A DNA stretch of 64,000 bases, taken from NCBI RefSeq assembly GCF_004803695.1, contig NZ_CP039393.1, positions 930,001-994,000 on the forward strand, in the 5' to 3' direction. Of this stretch, positions 44,190-53,733 are shown one piece after another. The notes below the pieces were generated by a model. The model did no database searches. It was given only the letters and a program-made list of their open reading frames with translations, and was not told the DNA's origin. This stretch comes from Muribaculum gordoncarteri. Its GTDB lineage: Bacteria > Bacteroidota > Bacteroidia > Bacteroidales > Muribaculaceae. The translations under genes were made by a program, and so were the position numbers. Each line of letters starts with the position of its first letter. The stretch's first letter is position 1.

Positions 44190-44232
44190 TTGATGTCGTG
44201 GTGATTGTTAACCACACTTTTATCCAAGAAAT

Positions 44233-45636
44233 ATGATAGATTGGCTTAATGACATATTGTGGAGCTATGTATTGATTGCTCTGCTGCTGTTCACAGGCAT
44301 ATATTTTACATTGCGCAGCCGAGGCGTACAGTTCAGGATGTTTGGAGAGATGATTCGCCTCTTGTGCTCGTCGGGAAAGCGTGAAAGCGGCGATTCGTCG
44401 GCCGACGGTGACACGCACCACACTGTAAGTTCGTTTCAGGCGTTTGCCGTTTCGATCGCCAGCCGTGTGGGAACGGGAAATCTTGCCGGCGTGGCAACCG
44501 CTATCGCCATAGGTGGAGCCGGCTCAATATTCTGGATGTGGATAATAGCATTACTTGGTTCGGCCTCGGCTTTCGTCGAGTCAACATTGGCGCAATTGTA
44601 TAAGGTAAAGGGCAAGGACTCGTTTATGGGCGGTCCGGCTTACTATATACAGAATGGAATAGGGCGGCGATGGTTTGCAATCCTGTTTGCCGTGCTGATA
44701 ACGTTTACCTTCGGAATCGCCTACAATTCGGTTCAGTCCAATACTATTTCGGCGGCCTTGAAGGTGTCGTTCGGCTTTTCGCCGGTTGTCGTGGGAATAA
44801 TCTTAGCGGTGATGACGCTCCTTATTATATGCGGAGGCATTCAGCGAATATCCAAGTTCAGCCAGATTGTCGTGCCTATAATGGCACTGCTTTATATTGC
44901 GCTTGCCTTGGCTATTGTCGTGATGAATATAGACAAGATTCCCCATGTGCTCGACATGATATTCACCGAAGCGTTTACCGGCAGTGCGGCACTTGGCGGC
45001 GGAATGGGAATGGCATTGATGATGGGAATAAAGCGAGGCTTGTTCAGCAACGAGGCCGGACAGGGTTCGGCTCCTAATGTCGCCGCTACGGCATCGGTCA
45101 GCCACCCGGTCAAGCAGGGGCTTATCCAATCGTTTGCCGTGTTCACCGACACCATTCTTATATGTTCATGCACCGCATTCATAATCCTGTGCAGCGGGAT
45201 ATTCGAGAACGGAGCGTCGGGCATCGAGTTGACGCAGATGGCGCTTGAAAGCGAAGTGGGGCAGATAGGCTCGACATTCGTAGCCATAGCAGTATTCTTC
45301 TTCGCCTTTACGAGCATCGTGTCAAATTACTATTACGGAGAAACCAATCTGCACTTCATCTACAAGAGCCGCACGTTGATAGTGATATATCGGTTGTGTG
45401 TGGGCGCAATGGTGCTTATTGGCGCAGTGTCGCCGCTTGACTTCGTGTGGGCTCTCGCCGATTTGTCGATGGGTCTGATGACGCTTGTCAACATTGTGGC
45501 GATATTGATTCTCGGAAAGTATGCGATGATACTGCTCAAGGATTACGATTCACAGCGCACAAGAGGATACAATCCGCAATATCATACTTCGACGATACCG
45601 CAGATTGCATCGGAAACTCCTTGCTGGCCAAAATAA
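44233..45636 (+). CDS. Alanine/glycine:cation symporter (AGCS family)
   Basis: The protein has 467 residues with about ten to eleven membrane helices. AGCS landmarks are SFQAFAVSIASRVGTGNLAGVATAIAIGG (N-terminal cation/amino-acid site, about 70-98), GGPAYYIQNGIGRRW, and KRGLFSNEAGQGSAPNVAA (about 270-288). It imports alanine or glycine with sodium or protons. It may be co-transcribed with tamB, or have a start in the 43-base gap. It converges on nadE. Confidence 0.93.
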   Translation: MIDWLNDILWSYVLIALLLFTGIYFTLRSRGVQFRMFGEMIRLLCSSGKRESGDSSADGDTHHTVSSFQAFAVSIASRVGTGNLAGVATAIAIGGAGSIFWMWIIALLGSASAFVESTLAQLYKVKGKDSFMGGPAYYIQNGIGRRWFAILFAVLITFTFGIAYNSVQSNTISAALKVSFGFSPVVVGIILAVMTLLIICGGIQRISKFSQIVVPIMALLYIALALAIVVMNIDKIPHVLDMIFTEAFTGSAALGGGMGMALMMGIKRGLFSNEAGQGSAPNVAATASVSHPVKQGLIQSFAVFTDTILICSCTAFIILCSGIFENGASGIELTQMALESEVGQIGSTFVAIAVFFFAFTSIVSNYYYGETNLHFIYKSRTLIVIYRLCVGAMVLIGAVSPLDFVWALADLSMGLMTLVNIVAILILGKYAMILLKDYDSQRTRGYNPQYHTSTIPQIASETPCWPK

Positions 45637-45651
45637 TCGAGTAACAGTCCG

Positions 45652-47592
45652 TTAAAGCTCGTCGCACTCGGCAAGCCATAATGCCGAAGATGCATCGGAG
45701 GGCATGCGCCAGTCGCCTCGGGGAGAGAGGCACACGCTTCCCACCTTGGGTCCGTCGGGCAGACATGAGCGCTTGAACTGTTGGTTGAAGAATCGGCGAC
45801 AGAAGGTCTTGAGCCAATGCTTGATTGTCGCGCAATCGTACACTCCGTTAAATGCATGACATGCCATGAAATAGATGCGGCGCGGCGAGAATCCGTAACG
45901 TAACGTGTAGTAGAGGAAGAAATCGTGCAGCTCGTAGGGGCCTACGAGGTCCTCGGTCTTCTGCTTGATGTTGCCCTTGCTGTCGGCCGGAATCAGTTCG
46001 GGGCTTATGGGGGTGTCGATTATGTCGTTCAAGGCGGTGCGCTCGTCATTGTCGGATGTGCGTATGGCAAACCATCTCACAAGATATTTAACAAGCGTCT
46101 TGGGCACGCCTGCATTCACGCCATACATCGACATGTGATCGCCGTTGTAGGTAGCCCATCCCAATGCAAGTTCCGAAAGGTCGCCCGTGCCGAGTACCAT
46201 TCCTCCAATCTGGTTGGCAATATCCATGAGCAGCTGGGTGCGTTCGCGAGCCTGCGAATTTTCGTAGGTGACATCGTGCTGTGCCGGGTCGTGGCCTATG
46301 TCCTTGAAGTGTTGCTCCACAGCCGGAACGATTGATATTTCACGTATTGTGACGCCGAGAGCCTTCATCAATGTCATGGCGTTGTTGTAGGTTCGTCCGG
46401 TGGTGCCGTATCCCGGCATTGTCACTGCCACCAATCCCTTGCGGTCGAGTTTCAGTCGGTCGAAGGTGTGTACGGCAACAAGCAGGGCAAGCGTGGAGTC
46501 AAGTCCGCCTGAAATTCCTATCACAAGCTTGCTCGTGTGAGTGGCCGAAAGGCGTCGGGCAAGTCCTGCTACCTGGATGTTGATAATCTCCTCGCATCGA
46601 CGATCGACTATGTGCTCGCTGTCGGGGACGAAGGGGTGGGGATCGATGCTGCGCAACAGGTCGGTGTTGATGCGCTGGTCGATGAGTGAGTCGACAATGC
46701 GGTATCGCGAGGGTTCGCGCATGGCTGTGTCGCCAAACGACATTATGTGAAGACGGTCGCGGTTGAGTGCGTAGATGTCGATGTCGGCAATGACACATGA
46801 CGGCTCGGTCGACCATCGGGCGTTGGCCTGAAGCAGTGTGCCGTTTTCGGCGATTATGGTCTTTCCGTCAAACACGAGGTCGGTCGACGACTCTCCGAAT
46901 CCCGCTCCCGAATATACGTAGGCGGCTATGTTGCGTGCCGACTGCTGCTTTATAAGGCTGAGCAGATAGTCATATTTTCCGATGAGGTCGTTGGACGCCG
47001 AGAGGTTGAGCAGTATCTGCGCTCCGCTGAGTGCAGCATGGGTCGACGGCGGAATTGGAGTCCACAGGTCCTCGCATATCTCGATGCCAACAAGTGCGTC
47101 GTCGACGCTCAACACAATATCGGTGCCAAACGGAATCGGTGCCTCCTGGACAGGGAGCGTGGTTTCTATGGAGCAGTTGACGGCATCGGGCGATGCAAAC
47201 CAACGCTTTTCATAAAACTCGTTGTAGTTGGGGATATATGTTTTCGGCACAATGGCTCTTATAGTTCCTCCGCTAATGGCTACGGCGCAGTTGTAGAGCT
47301 GCCCCTCGACACGTAACGGTGCGCCTGCTACAATGAGCGCATCAATGCCTGTTGATGCCTTGGCAATCCGTGACAAACCGTTAATTGCGGCATTAAGCAG
47401 CGGGCTTTGATGAAACAGGTCGGCGCAAGTATAGCCGGTTATCGACAGTTCGGGAAACAGGATTATGGACGCGCCCTCATCGGCGGCTTTTCGTGCCATG
47501 TCGATGATTTGCACTACGTTGTAGTCTACATCGGCCACATTTACTCTTGGTGCTATTGATGCCACCCTTATATATCCGTTGTTCATTGTCAC
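45652..47592 (-). CDS. nadE: Glutamine-dependent NAD+ synthetase
   Basis: The protein has 646 residues in two domains. The N-terminal nitrilase glutaminase has E47-type [27 protein letters not shown] and the nucleophile in GIEICEDLW. The C-terminal NAD synthetase has the PP-loop [15 protein letters not shown] (about 358-372). It amidates nicotinate adenine dinucleotide, using ammonia channelled from glutamine. The -7 box TATATTTG lies on minus at 47614-47621. Starts at 47592 and 47586 are both possible. Confidence 0.97.
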   Translation of the reverse strand: MTMNNGYIRVASIAPRVNVADVDYNVVQIIDMARKAADEGASIILFPELSITGYTCADLFHQSPLLNAAINGLSRIAKASTGIDALIVAGAPLRVEGQLYNCAVAISGGTIRAIVPKTYIPNYNEFYEKRWFASPDAVNCSIETTLPVQEAPIPFGTDIVLSVDDALVGIEICEDLWTPIPPSTHAALSGAQILLNLSASNDLIGKYDYLLSLIKQQSARNIAAYVYSGAGFGESSTDLVFDGKTIIAENGTLLQANARWSTEPSCVIADIDIYALNRDRLHIMSFGDTAMREPSRYRIVDSLIDQRINTDLLRSIDPHPFVPDSEHIVDRRCEEIINIQVAGLARRLSATHTSKLVIGISGGLDSTLALLVAVHTFDRLKLDRKGLVAVTMPGYGTTGRTYNNAMTLMKALGVTIREISIVPAVEQHFKDIGHDPAQHDVTYENSQARERTQLLMDIANQIGGMVLGTGDLSELALGWATYNGDHMSMYGVNAGVPKTLVKYLVRWFAIRTSDNDERTALNDIIDTPISPELIPADSKGNIKQKTEDLVGPYELHDFFLYYTLRYGFSPRRIYFMACHAFNGVYDCATIKHWLKTFCRRFFNQQFKRSCLPDGPKVGSVCLSPRGDWRMPSDASSALWLAECDEL

Positions 47593-47709
47593 TTGAATTT
47601 TATGTTTTCACTGCAAATATAACGATTTTGTCAGTAGTGAGGTTGATGAACGAGGTGCAAATCCAAAAAATGACTACCTTTGCATGGCTTAAAAATATTG
47701 TCACACGTT

Positions 47710-49404
47710 ATGAAGACTACCGATAAGGATTCTTGTTTGATACTTGTGTCGTTGCTTGTCAAGCACGGTGTGAGGCATGTTGTCATATCGCCGGGTTCGC
47801 GTAACGCTCCGCTCGTTGTTGCATTGGCGCAATGTGACGCGATTGAGAAGACGGTTGTGATCGATGAGCGTAGTGCCGCGTTCATCGCTCTCGGCAAGGC
47901 TTCGATTGTCGACGGTGCCGTAGCGCTTGTGTGTACTTCGGGCACTGCCGTCCTGAATTATGCGCCCGCTATAGCGGAAGCCTACTATCGCAAGCTTCCG
48001 ATTGTCGTAGTGTCGGCCGACAGACCGATGGAGTGGATCGACCAGGATGACAGCCAGACCCTTCGCCAGTATGAGGCGTTGTCACACTATGTGAAGCGCA
48101 GCTACAACATCCCGTCACGGTGTGACAATGACACTTCGCGATGGTATGTCAACAGGGTGGTAAACGACGCCATGTTGTGTGCCTTGAGCGGACGACGTGC
48201 TCCCGTACACATAAATCTGCAGCTTGACGAGCCTCTTAACGTGAGAAAACCCGCTGAGGCTACGCACTGGACCGAACGGTTCATAGGACATGTGGCCCCC
48301 GGACGCATATTGACCGACAGTGAGCTGACGCACCTTGTCGAGCGATTGTCGTCGCCCAATAAGGTTCTTGTCATAGGCGGTTTCCACAAGCCTGACACTC
48401 TTCTAAACGAGTCGCTCGGCAGGCTTGCCATGATGCCTAATGTAACGGTGCTGTGTGAAAGCATCGCCAATATACACAACCGACTGTTCATCGACTCGAT
48501 TGACTCCACCTTGAGCATTCTCGACGACGAGGGCAAGCGCAGCCTCACTCCCGATGTGGTGATAACTTTCGGAGGCGCGCTGGTGTCACGTTTCGTCAAG
48601 CAGTATCTTCGCAATTACAGGGTGGGCGAGCATTGGCATGTAGGCATGACCGACAATACTATCGACTGCTTTCAGTCGCTTACATTGCGCATCGACATGG
48701 AGGCGGGCTCGTTTTTCGCGCAGATTGCCGATGCAATGCGCGAAAGCGTCGACAGCGATTACTCGGCACGATGGCATGAGGTGGCCCGGGAGGCGCGACA
48801 GCTCCACGACAAGTATGTGTCATCAATCCCTTGGAGCGACATGTCGGCCATGTCAGTAATAATGTCGATGTTGCCCCATGACTGCAACCTGCAGCTCTCC
48901 AACGGCACCTCGATACGTTACGCTCAACTCTTTTCGTCGCGTGACATTCGTCGCAGCGACTGCAACCGTGGTGTAAGCGGAATTGACGGATGCACATCGA
49001 CGGCGATAGGCGCCTCGACAGTTTATGACGGCGTTACGGTGCTGATTACCGGTGACATGAGCGCTCAGTATGACATAGGCGCGTTGACGGTCGACTGCAT
49101 ACCGCCGCGATTCAAGATGATTGTAATGTGCAACGGCGGCGGAGGTATATTCCGCTTCATTTCGTCGACATCCAATCAGCCCGAGCTTGAGGAGTACTTT
49201 GTGGTGAAGCGACATTTTCCGTTGCAACAGATGGCCGAGGCCTACGGATTCCGATACTTTGAAGCCGACTCGGAAGAGTCGTTGAGGCATAACTTCCAAA
49301 ATTTCATGGAGGTTTCCGACCGACCGTCCATAATGGCCGTCCACACACCAGCCGAAGAGAGCGCCGAAGTGTTGCGCGGATACTTTAAACGACATGCCCG
49401 ATAA
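47710..49404 (+). CDS. menD: 2-succinyl-5-enolpyruvyl-6-hydroxy-3-cyclohexene-1-carboxylate synthase MenD
   Basis: ThDP enzyme of menaquinone synthesis, joining isochorismate and 2-oxoglutarate. The protein has 564 residues from ATG 47710; the ATG at 47680 overlaps the -7 box TACCTTTG (47675-47682). Motifs are VVISPGSRNAPLV (about 25-37), IDERSAAFIALG with the ThDP glutamate (about 55), and the GDMSAQYDIGAL ThDP fold (about 448). The C-terminal 12 codons lie in the 92-base target duplication of the neighbouring IS, but the gene itself is intact. Other men genes are not in the window. Confidence 0.96.
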   Translation: MKTTDKDSCLILVSLLVKHGVRHVVISPGSRNAPLVVALAQCDAIEKTVVIDERSAAFIALGKASIVDGAVALVCTSGTAVLNYAPAIAEAYYRKLPIVVVSADRPMEWIDQDDSQTLRQYEALSHYVKRSYNIPSRCDNDTSRWYVNRVVNDAMLCALSGRRAPVHINLQLDEPLNVRKPAEATHWTERFIGHVAPGRILTDSELTHLVERLSSPNKVLVIGGFHKPDTLLNESLGRLAMMPNVTVLCESIANIHNRLFIDSIDSTLSILDDEGKRSLTPDVVITFGGALVSRFVKQYLRNYRVGEHWHVGMTDNTIDCFQSLTLRIDMEAGSFFAQIADAMRESVDSDYSARWHEVAREARQLHDKYVSSIPWSDMSAMSVIMSMLPHDCNLQLSNGTSIRYAQLFSSRDIRRSDCNRGVSGIDGCTSTAIGASTVYDGVTVLITGDMSAQYDIGALTVDCIPPRFKMIVMCNGGGGIFRFISSTSNQPELEEYFVVKRHFPLQQMAEAYGFRYFEADSEESLRHNFQNFMEVSDRPSIMAVHTPAEESAEVLRGYFKRHAR

Positions 49405-49460
49405 TAAATTATCAATAAAAAAGCGGGCAAAACTTGCATAGGTGGGAAAAATTTAGTTAC
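49369..49460. repeat. Left 92-base target duplication of the IS1634-type element
   Basis: Identical base for base to 51484-51575. It contains the end of menD and the spacer up to TTAGTTAC. The -7 box of the rpmB promoter is broken here (TTAC followed by CCAT from the IS). Confidence 0.97.
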
Positions 49461-49488
49461 CCATCTTTTACAGTCCAAAAACGAGCAA

Positions 49489-49528
49489 ACCCTTTTGTAC
49501 ATTGGCGTGAAGCCATGTGCAAAAGGGT
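49489..49528 (-). terminator. Hairpin downstream of the IS transposase
   Basis: Stem ACCCTTTTG (49489-49497) with CAAAAGGGT (49520-49528), extended by an ACAT/ATGT inner helix. On the minus strand it is followed by a T-rich run. It would stop transposase transcription and shield the menD side. Confidence 0.65.
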
Positions 49529-49563
49529 CTATATATGTAGCACTGGAATGGGGTTATCTATAT

Positions 49564-51369
49564 TTAACCTTTTTTAATATTAGCAATAATCTGTTTGATT
49601 TTCTGACGAGTAACAATCTCGGTGTCGAGTCTGAAGCCGGCTTTGGCATGTAGGTCATCGGTAAGATCATCCCGTGTGAAGTTAGGCTTGTAGCCTTCTC
49701 CCTTGACTATGTTCATAGTCATTGACCGTAGTTTCTCAATTATAGCGGAGGATGTGTATTTATAGTTCAGTTCCTTTTCCATTATTCTGAAGAGCAGTAG
49801 TGTGATAAAGCAGACAATGAAGTGGGCCCTTATGTGTTCCGCCGTCCAGACGAAGACGGGTCGACCCTTGAAGTCAGTCTTGATGACCCTGAAGGCATCC
49901 TCCGACTCCCAGCGGTTATGGTTCAGTTCGATGATTTTCGTCACATTGTCAGACAGATCCGTACATATCGCATAGAAGCCGTCATATTTTTCTTCTTCTG
50001 ATATGGCGTCAAGATTCAGGGAGACGGTTCTGAATACCGCAACCTCGCCGTCTTCTGTGGCGTAGGTCTCGGAAAGGAACCTGTCAGGGCTCTTATAAGA
50101 TTTGGTCAATGTCCTGTTTCCACGTGCATTGCTGTCAGCCTTGTCAATCTCGCGTTGACGCAGGAATCGGAGGTAGTCGCGGTATTTGTATGAAAATGTC
50201 ACAATCAATCTTTGAGAGAACTTTGTCTTTTCATTGACAATCCAACGCTCGCGATAAAAAGTGCGGTCTCCGTAATAACGGGCAGTATCGGCATCAGTCA
50301 GGTCAAACTCCAGTTCATCCTCGTCTGCATCCCGGTACCGCTTGTCTTTTTGTACCGTGTCGGACTTTACAAGTTTCCATCCTGTCGGTTCCAGACACCA
50401 GTCCCTGAGATTATCCTCCAGTTTCTTTATTGACTGCACCGTTATGAATGATCTTTCTGCTGTGGAGTTATATGACCGGTTGCCTTCAGAAGAGAGACCT
50501 CCGTCTGTACAGACTACAATCTTGCTGACCCCCATCTTCTCAACTATAATCTTTTCAGTTGGAATCAAGGTAGTCTGTTCGTTGGCATTGCCGGGATTGA
50601 TGCACATCGCAACCGGCATGCCGGAGTTGTCGATGAACATACCCATCTGTACGATGGGGTTCGGTCGATGTTCCTTGGAGACTCCGTACTTGCGTATACG
50701 TTCATGAACGTTCCCTTTTTTGTCTGTCACATAGTCCGGATCGGCAGATTCTCTCTCGAAAAAATAGTTGGTGCAGTCATAGTACATGACGGTCGTATCC
50801 CGTTCGACAACCTTTGACGAATTAAGGAAAAGTCTCTTCTGGATGTATTCACCGTGTCTGTCCAGGATATCCAGACTCCTGTAGATATGCTGTTTTTCTA
50901 TATCAAAAGGCTCGATATAGCTTCCGCTCCTGCGATAATTACCTAGTTTTGAAGCCGGTCTCAAAAGCCGTTCGTAGACCATCAGCTCCAGAACTTTGTT
51001 GAAATCGAAGTCGAACTTATGTTTACGTGAGATTGCCTCGCATATCCTGTCCATCCCGACCTTATGGTACAGCCGTTTAAGAAACAGATATCCGCTCTCG
51101 CAACTCTGAGCCTCGCCTTTTTCAATAAGCTTTGTGGGCGACAGACGTGATATTATCACCTGCCGGCCCTCCTTCTCCTGTGCCGTAAGCCTGGCGATAT
51201 ATCCCCTGGCCCATTCAACAGGATCTCTGTCTCCGCATCTCTGACGAACTTCCTCAAGCGTTCCAAGGCGCTCATGGATTCTTGAGGTACTTTTGCCGTT
51301 CTTGTCCCTGTATGCCTTCTGTACATAAAGGATGGAAGTCTTTTTTGTCTTGGTTATTTTCAGCTTCAT
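49564..51369 (-). CDS. IS1634-family DDE transposase
   Basis: The protein has 601 residues. An N-terminal DNA-binding region (1-190) precedes the DDE_Tnp_1 catalytic core. D198 lies in MYYDCTNYFF, D289 in VVCTDGGLSS, and E490 in NRWESEDAFRVIK, the 'RW-x-x-E' signature. The frame is complete and has no internal stop, so the element may still be active. Codon use is plainer and more AT-rich than that of menD. The ATG at 51369 gives a sensible start MKLKITKTKKTSILYVQ. Confidence 0.95.
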   Translation of the reverse strand: MKLKITKTKKTSILYVQKAYRDKNGKSTSRIHERLGTLEEVRQRCGDRDPVEWARGYIARLTAQEKEGRQVIISRLSPTKLIEKGEAQSCESGYLFLKRLYHKVGMDRICEAISRKHKFDFDFNKVLELMVYERLLRPASKLGNYRRSGSYIEPFDIEKQHIYRSLDILDRHGEYIQKRLFLNSSKVVERDTTVMYYDCTNYFFERESADPDYVTDKKGNVHERIRKYGVSKEHRPNPIVQMGMFIDNSGMPVAMCINPGNANEQTTLIPTEKIIVEKMGVSKIVVCTDGGLSSEGNRSYNSTAERSFITVQSIKKLEDNLRDWCLEPTGWKLVKSDTVQKDKRYRDADEDELEFDLTDADTARYYGDRTFYRERWIVNEKTKFSQRLIVTFSYKYRDYLRFLRQREIDKADSNARGNRTLTKSYKSPDRFLSETYATEDGEVAVFRTVSLNLDAISEEEKYDGFYAICTDLSDNVTKIIELNHNRWESEDAFRVIKTDFKGRPVFVWTAEHIRAHFIVCFITLLLFRIMEKELNYKYTSSAIIEKLRSMTMNIVKGEGYKPNFTRDDLTDDLHAKAGFRLDTEIVTRQKIKQIIANIKKG

Positions 51370-51483
51370 ATTATGCCGCCCTGCCGTTGATTGCTACACG
51401 GTGCTACAAAGATAGTAATAAAATTTGACACGTGCAAGCGTGCCAGCAAAAAAGATTCATGAAAATGCAACTGTCAAACTACC

Positions 51484-51575
51484 GTGTTGCGCGGATACTT
51501 TAAACGACATGCCCGATAATAAATTATCAATAAAAAAGCGGGCAAAACTTGCATAGGTGGGAAAAATTTAGTTAC
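51484..51575. repeat. Right 92-base target duplication of the IS1634-type element
   Basis: Perfect copy of 49369-49460. It holds a useless copy of the last menD codons and rebuilds the complete rpmB promoter at its right edge. Confidence 0.97.
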
Positions 51576-51579
51576 TTTG
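51549..51579 (+). promoter_or_regulatory. Promoter of the rpmB-rpmG operon, rebuilt by the target duplication
   Basis: TTG (51549-51551) and TTACTTTG (51572-51579) are 20 bases apart. The duplication ends at 51575, in the middle of the -7 box. Transcript start should lie near 51586, about 120 bases before rpmB, a leader length usual for ribosomal-protein operons. Confidence 0.6.
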
Positions 51580-51705
51580 CACCTGTTTTATGGCTCATCC
51601 TGTAAAGTTGTTGAGAATGATGCACTTAGCAATGATATGAGAACTGAGATGGCGGCCATATAACCAAAGTTAATTAAATAACGAACTCAAAAGATAAAAA
51701 CAGCC

Positions 51706-51969
51706 ATGTCAAAGATTTGTCAAATCACAGGCAAGAAAGCAATGGTGGGCAATAATGTGTCGCACTCCAAGCGTCGCACCAAGCGCGCGTTCAATGTCAA
51801 CCTTTTCGAGAAGAAGTTCTTCTGGGTTGAACAGCAGGCGTGGATTCGTCTTACTATTTCAGCTGCCGGTCTTCGCACTATCAACAAGCTCGGTCTTAAC
51901 GCTGCTATGATGCAAGCTGCCGAGAAGGGTTATTTAACTGGTAAGGATATTAAATTTTTAGAATTCTAA
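51706..51969 (+). CDS. rpmB: 50S ribosomal protein L28
   Basis: The protein has 87 residues. [27 protein letters not shown] is the L28 N-terminus, and [16 protein letters not shown] the conserved second half. It is the first gene of rpmB-rpmG-DUF4295, a fixed Bacteroidetes order. Six bases separate it from rpmG. Confidence 0.98.
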   Translation: MSKICQITGKKAMVGNNVSHSKRRTKRAFNVNLFEKKFFWVEQQAWIRLTISAAGLRTINKLGLNAAMMQAAEKGYLTGKDIKFLEF

Positions 51970-51975
51970 GGTATT

Positions 51976-52164
51976 ATGGCAAAGAAAGCTAAAGGTAATA
52001 GAGTACAGGTGATTCTTGAATGCACCGAGCACAAGGCAAGCGGTATGCCCGGCACTTCTCGTTACATTACCACCAAGAACAGAAAGAATACCCCCGACCG
52101 CCTGGAGTTGAAGAAATACAACCCCATTCTCAAGCGAGTAACCGTTCACAAAGAAATTAAATAA
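51976..52164 (+). CDS. rpmG: 50S ribosomal protein L33
   Basis: The protein has 62 residues: [20 protein letters not shown], then [21 protein letters not shown] and VTVHKEIK. Only one Cys is present, so this is the zinc-free form. Sixteen bases separate it from the DUF4295 gene. Confidence 0.98.
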   Translation: MAKKAKGNRVQVILECTEHKASGMPGTSRYITTKNRKNTPDRLELKKYNPILKRVTVHKEIK

Positions 52165-52180
52165 TAACCCCCTCTAAGAT

Positions 52181-52330
52181 ATGGCAAAGAAAACCGTAGC
52201 ATCACTGCAAAAAGGTGAAGGACGTACATACAGCAAGGTTATAAAGATGGAGAAGTCACCCAAGACCGGCGCTTATGTATTCAAGGAAGAGATGGTGCCT
52301 AACGATGCTGTTAAGGCCGCTCTTAAGTAA
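52181..52330 (+). CDS. DUF4295-family small basic protein
   Basis: The protein has 49 residues: MAKKTVASLQKGEGRTYSKV then IKMEKSPKTGAYVFKEEMV and the end AVKAALK. It always follows rpmG in Bacteroidetes, as here. The basic composition and the place in the ribosomal operon suggest a ribosome-associated role, which is inference. The ATG at 52181 and the stop at 52328-52330 are clear. Confidence 0.9.
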   Translation: MAKKTVASLQKGEGRTYSKVIKMEKSPKTGAYVFKEEMVPNDAVKAALK

Positions 52331-52356
52331 AATAGACAATCTCAACTTTTCTATAC

Positions 52357-52386
52357 GAGGCTGCCGACTGTATTGTCGGTGGCCTC
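52357..52386 (+). terminator. Terminator of the rpmB-rpmG-DUF4295 operon
   Basis: Stem GAGGC-tg-CCGAC with GTCGG-tg-GCCTC (52357-52368, 52375-52386), a small internal loop, then ATTTTTGAT. Confidence 0.8.
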
Positions 52387-52445
52387 ATTTTTGATAAGAC
52401 AATATCGTGCCGACATGATTGTTGTCGGTTATCATTATGTGACCT

Positions 52446-53657
52446 ATGAGTGCTTGCGAATCAACCACATCCGACTCGCTGAAGTCGGAACGGCTTTGGA
52501 ACCCCAATTACCTGAAGGTGATGACCAGCAATTTCCTGCTCTTTTTTGCCTTCTACATACTCACTCCGCTGCTGCCCATATATCTTGATGCACAGTTTGC
52601 CGCCGATAAGGACATGATAGGACTTGTGCTGTCGGGCTATGTCGTGGCAACGCTTCTTATCAGGCCTTTCAGCGGATTCATAGTCGACAGCTTCAATCGC
52701 AAGAAAGTGCTGATGCTGTGCTTCTTTGTATTCTTCATCTGCTTTGCGGGATACATTGGGGCCGGCACGTTGCTGATGTTTGCCATAGTGCGTACAATGC
52801 ACGGCATCCCTTTCGGCGCGGCCACCGTGGCCAACAGCACCGTGGCTATCGATGTGCTTCCGTCGTCGAGGCGCAATGAAGGCATAGGCTTCTACGGATT
52901 GAGCAACAATCTTGCCATGGCCGTGGCTCCGTCGATAGGAATATACATATATTCGGCTACCGGAAATTTCTCGCTTCTATTCTGGATAGCACTGGCACTG
53001 GCGTTGGCGGGATTCTGCAGCGCATCGTCAGTAAAGATTCCACAGCGTGAGATAGTGCTCAACAAGCCCAAGCTGAGCCTCGATCACTTTTTCCTGGGGC
53101 GTGCATGGCTGATGGCTGTAAACATATCATTGTTCGGGTTGTGCTGGGGCATAATGAGCAATTACGTGGCCATATACGGCCAGGAGGAGCTTGGCATAAC
53201 CGACGGAACGGGTATATTCTTCATGATACTGTCGGGCGGACTGTTTGTGTCGCGACTCTTCGGCTCAAAGGCGTTACGTGCCGGGAAGCTGACGCAGAAC
53301 TGCGCCCGCGGAGTGTTGTGCTCGCTTGCAGGATTCACTCTCTTCGCACTGTCGCTCGGTGAATGGAGCTACTATCTGTCGGCGTTGCTTGTGGGACTTG
53401 GCAACGGACAGATGTATCCCGCCTTCCTTAATATGTTCATAAAAGTGGCGCGGCATGATCAGCGCGGTACAGCCAATTCATCCATCCTGATATCCTGGGA
53501 TCTCGGAATGGGCATAGGCATCCTTGTGGGCGGATTCATGGCCGAATATATCAGCTATGAAGCTGCGTTCTGGGTCGCAGCGGCTATGCAGGGCACCGGA
53601 GCCGTGCTGTTCCTGTTGGTCACCCGTTACTTCTTCCAGAGGCGTCGTCTTGAGTAG
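52446..53657 (+). CDS. MFS transporter
   Basis: The protein has 403 residues with twelve predicted helices. The loop 2-3 motif region reads GLVLSGYVVATLLIRPFSGFIVDSFNRKKVL (about 61-91), the MFS motif A variant. GIPFGAATVANSTVAIDVLP marks the 4-5 region. The second half repeats the pattern with RLFGSKALRAGKL and ISYEAAFWVAAAMQGTGAVLF. It is probably a drug or metabolite exporter; the substrate is unknown. A typical -7/-33 pair was not found upstream. The ATG at 52446 is accepted because the N-terminus is then cytosolic and polar. Confidence 0.9.
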   Translation: MSACESTTSDSLKSERLWNPNYLKVMTSNFLLFFAFYILTPLLPIYLDAQFAADKDMIGLVLSGYVVATLLIRPFSGFIVDSFNRKKVLMLCFFVFFICFAGYIGAGTLLMFAIVRTMHGIPFGAATVANSTVAIDVLPSSRRNEGIGFYGLSNNLAMAVAPSIGIYIYSATGNFSLLFWIALALALAGFCSASSVKIPQREIVLNKPKLSLDHFFLGRAWLMAVNISLFGLCWGIMSNYVAIYGQEELGITDGTGIFFMILSGGLFVSRLFGSKALRAGKLTQNCARGVLCSLAGFTLFALSLGEWSYYLSALLVGLGNGQMYPAFLNMFIKVARHDQRGTANSSILISWDLGMGIGILVGGFMAEYISYEAAFWVAAAMQGTGAVLFLLVTRYFFQRRRLE

Positions 53658-53679
53658 TGACAATTTCCAATTGCATATA

Positions 53680-53710
53680 TTTGTGATTACGATTTAAATG
53701 TCTACTTTTG
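53680..53710 (+). promoter_or_regulatory. Bacteroidetes-type promoter for the 53734 gene
   Basis: TTTG (53680-53683) and TACTTTTG (53703-53710) are 19 bases apart and end 23 bases before the ATG. Confidence 0.65.
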
Positions 53711-53733
53711 TGAAAAAGTAATTTACCGATGCT

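Larger units (their letters stand above)
49461..51483 (-). mobile_element. IS1634-family insertion sequence (2023 bp)
   Basis: The element is bounded exactly by the 92-base direct repeats. The ends are weakly inverted: CCATCTTTTACAGT on the left and GGTAGTTTGACAGT read inward on the right, sharing TTTnACAGT. It carries one transposase gene and a hairpin. Very long and variable target duplications are known for the IS1634/IS1549 group. Identity of the two repeats implies a recent insertion. Confidence 0.93.

Noticed and set aside
44178-44201. Inverted repeat at the tamB stop as a terminator
   Set aside because: Only an 8-base stem, overlapping the coding end and not followed by T residues; left as a possible attenuator.
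51484-51519. Second menD fragment as a pseudogene
   Set aside because: It is only the part of the 92-base target duplication that covers the last codons of menD, not an independent gene remnant.
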